From assembly GCF_003597395.2 (NCBI RefSeq), contig NC_133770.1:83226696-83290695 (forward strand): a stretch of DNA of 64,000 bases, written 5' to 3'. Each line of letters begins with the position of its first letter. The first letter of the stretch is position 1. This stretch comes from Chelonoidis abingdonii (Eukaryota > Chordata > Testudines > Testudinidae). A program made the translations under genes and the position numbers. Positions 63,201-64,000 of this stretch are shown here, in pieces. Below the pieces are notes generated by a model, which had not been told where the DNA came from, did not search any database, and saw nothing but the letters and a program-made list of their open reading frames with translations.

Positions 63201-64000
63201 TATCCTGCAGTTCCAGCTCACAGTTTTCACCAGATTCACTACCTGGGTCCACAGCCTGTTCTTCACTGTAGTGCTGGTTTGACTATTCTCTTGGGCTCTA
63301 GAGATAATTGTTTATAAGGAATATATTCCCTGTTCTGCAATTAGTAAATGTGGATTTGTATATATTCCTCTCTGCTTTCTCTCCTCTCCTTCACTGCCCA
63401 TCTCCAGAACCTGATCCAAAGGTTGTTGCTGCAACCATTCTTCCTCCGGTTTTTAATTTTTTTTTTTTTAAAAACAATGGTTCAAAATATCCTCTTTTCG
63501 AAATGTGAGCATCAGAGTTCTTGTACATTACTAGCATTTTAATTATATAGTAGCATATGCTAATATTGTCCTAGTGGGAGTTTCCATGGAGCCTTGAAAG
63601 AAGAGGCATGTTTGAAAGTTCCAGGGCCCAGAAAATCCCAGAGTGTACTGGCTTTTGTATGGGTGTTGCCCCCTTGTGCACACACAAACACATTCTGATC
63701 GGCCACAGCCTCAGAGCCCTACTCATCTGCTCAAGCTGGGTCGCAGCAACAGACAACAGGGCAAAGTCCTGAAGGTAGCACCATAGATTTACAATGATTT
63801 TATTGATTATTGAAAGTGCAGCAGACATAGATTTGATCTGACAGTGCTCCTGTGAGGTTTATCTCCTGGCAAGTGGGCAGAATAAGTTCAAAAGCCTGTA
63901 TATAACACTCAGCCTGCTTGAGTTGTTTGGAAACTGCCTGTCACCATGATATGGGAGACAAGGGACAATGGATTTTCCCCTCACACTGCTGACTGTAATT
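60251..64000. other. Intergenic flank upstream of MRPL3, no gene supported
   Basis: AT-rich. 61925-62010 is a diverged minus-strand CR1 3' end (GGGCCACTCTGATCACCTAG ... GAACCTCACTCAGTAACTC). 62680-62750 resembles a common dispersed repeat (AATGGCAAAATTCCCACAGA...). A T-tract lies at 63172-63189. I found no exon of a neighbouring gene. In humans the next gene on this side is CPNE4, but nothing here could be assigned to it. Confidence 0.5.
61925..62010 (-). repeat. CR1 LINE 3' end, diverged
   Basis: The order of TTTCAGAAAGGGCCACTCTG, ATCACCTAGTCCAACCGCCA and AGAACCTCACTCAGTAACTC follows the reverse complement of the CR1 3' UTR as at 8034. Confidence 0.65.

Overview
The window is nuclear DNA from a vertebrate, most likely a turtle (Testudines). 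Three things point that way: CR1 LINE tails of the type common in turtles; a tRNA-headed SINE with a CR1-like tail on the minus strand at 17169-17372, resembling the tortoise Pol III SINE; and many short foldback DNA transposons with the GTCTACAC end motif, which I recognise from turtle genomes. The lineage is inferred from repeat types remembered without a database search.

One host gene is clear: MRPL3 (mitochondrial large-subunit ribosomal protein uL3m), on the minus strand. I placed nine coding exons by splice sites, continuous reading phase and similarity to the vertebrate protein. They run from the start codon at 58871 in a CpG island to exon 9 at 10369-10446. Together they total 870 bp, or 290 codons with no frameshift, and the ribosomal protein L3 signature falls across the exon 6/7 junction. 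The last ~50 residues (probably exon 10) are not visible and should lie left of position 1. Introns are about 10.05, 1.1, 0.28, 4.5, 2.2, 25.0, 2.5 and 2.0 kb, and the last exceeds 10.3 kb.

Layout. 1-10368 is intron 9, holding CR1 fragments and two foldback elements. 10369-15138 holds exons 9, 8 and 7. 15139-40148 is the 25 kb intron 6, with a three-part nested insertion (16.7-17.4 kb), two GC-rich nonautonomous hAT elements (20.8 and 32.5 kb), a 6.65 kb decayed PIF/Harbinger transposon (23602-30254), a solo LTR (33460-34167), an inverted-repeat element at 35.8 kb, and MIR-like and L2-like pieces. 40149-48722 holds exons 6 to 2. 48723-58773 is intron 1, with two decayed autonomous-type hAT elements, one carrying a nested 395-bp hAT passenger and the other ending 341 bp from exon 1. 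58.5-59.3 kb is the CpG-island promoter. From about 59.3 kb to the end I see no gene.

Mobile DNA is the most informative part of the window. Several insertions have exact target-site duplications (four 8-bp hAT, one 5-bp LTR), and some nest inside others, so a relative history can be read. The Harbinger copy keeps the two-gene plan, a Myb/SANT-like gene converging on a DDE transposase, but both are broken, and its left part has an internal duplication of about 0.9 kb. I found no convincing undescribed gene system. The best leads are the Harbinger rearrangement, the shared GTCTACAC ends across several small foldback families, and the hAT next to the MRPL3 promoter.
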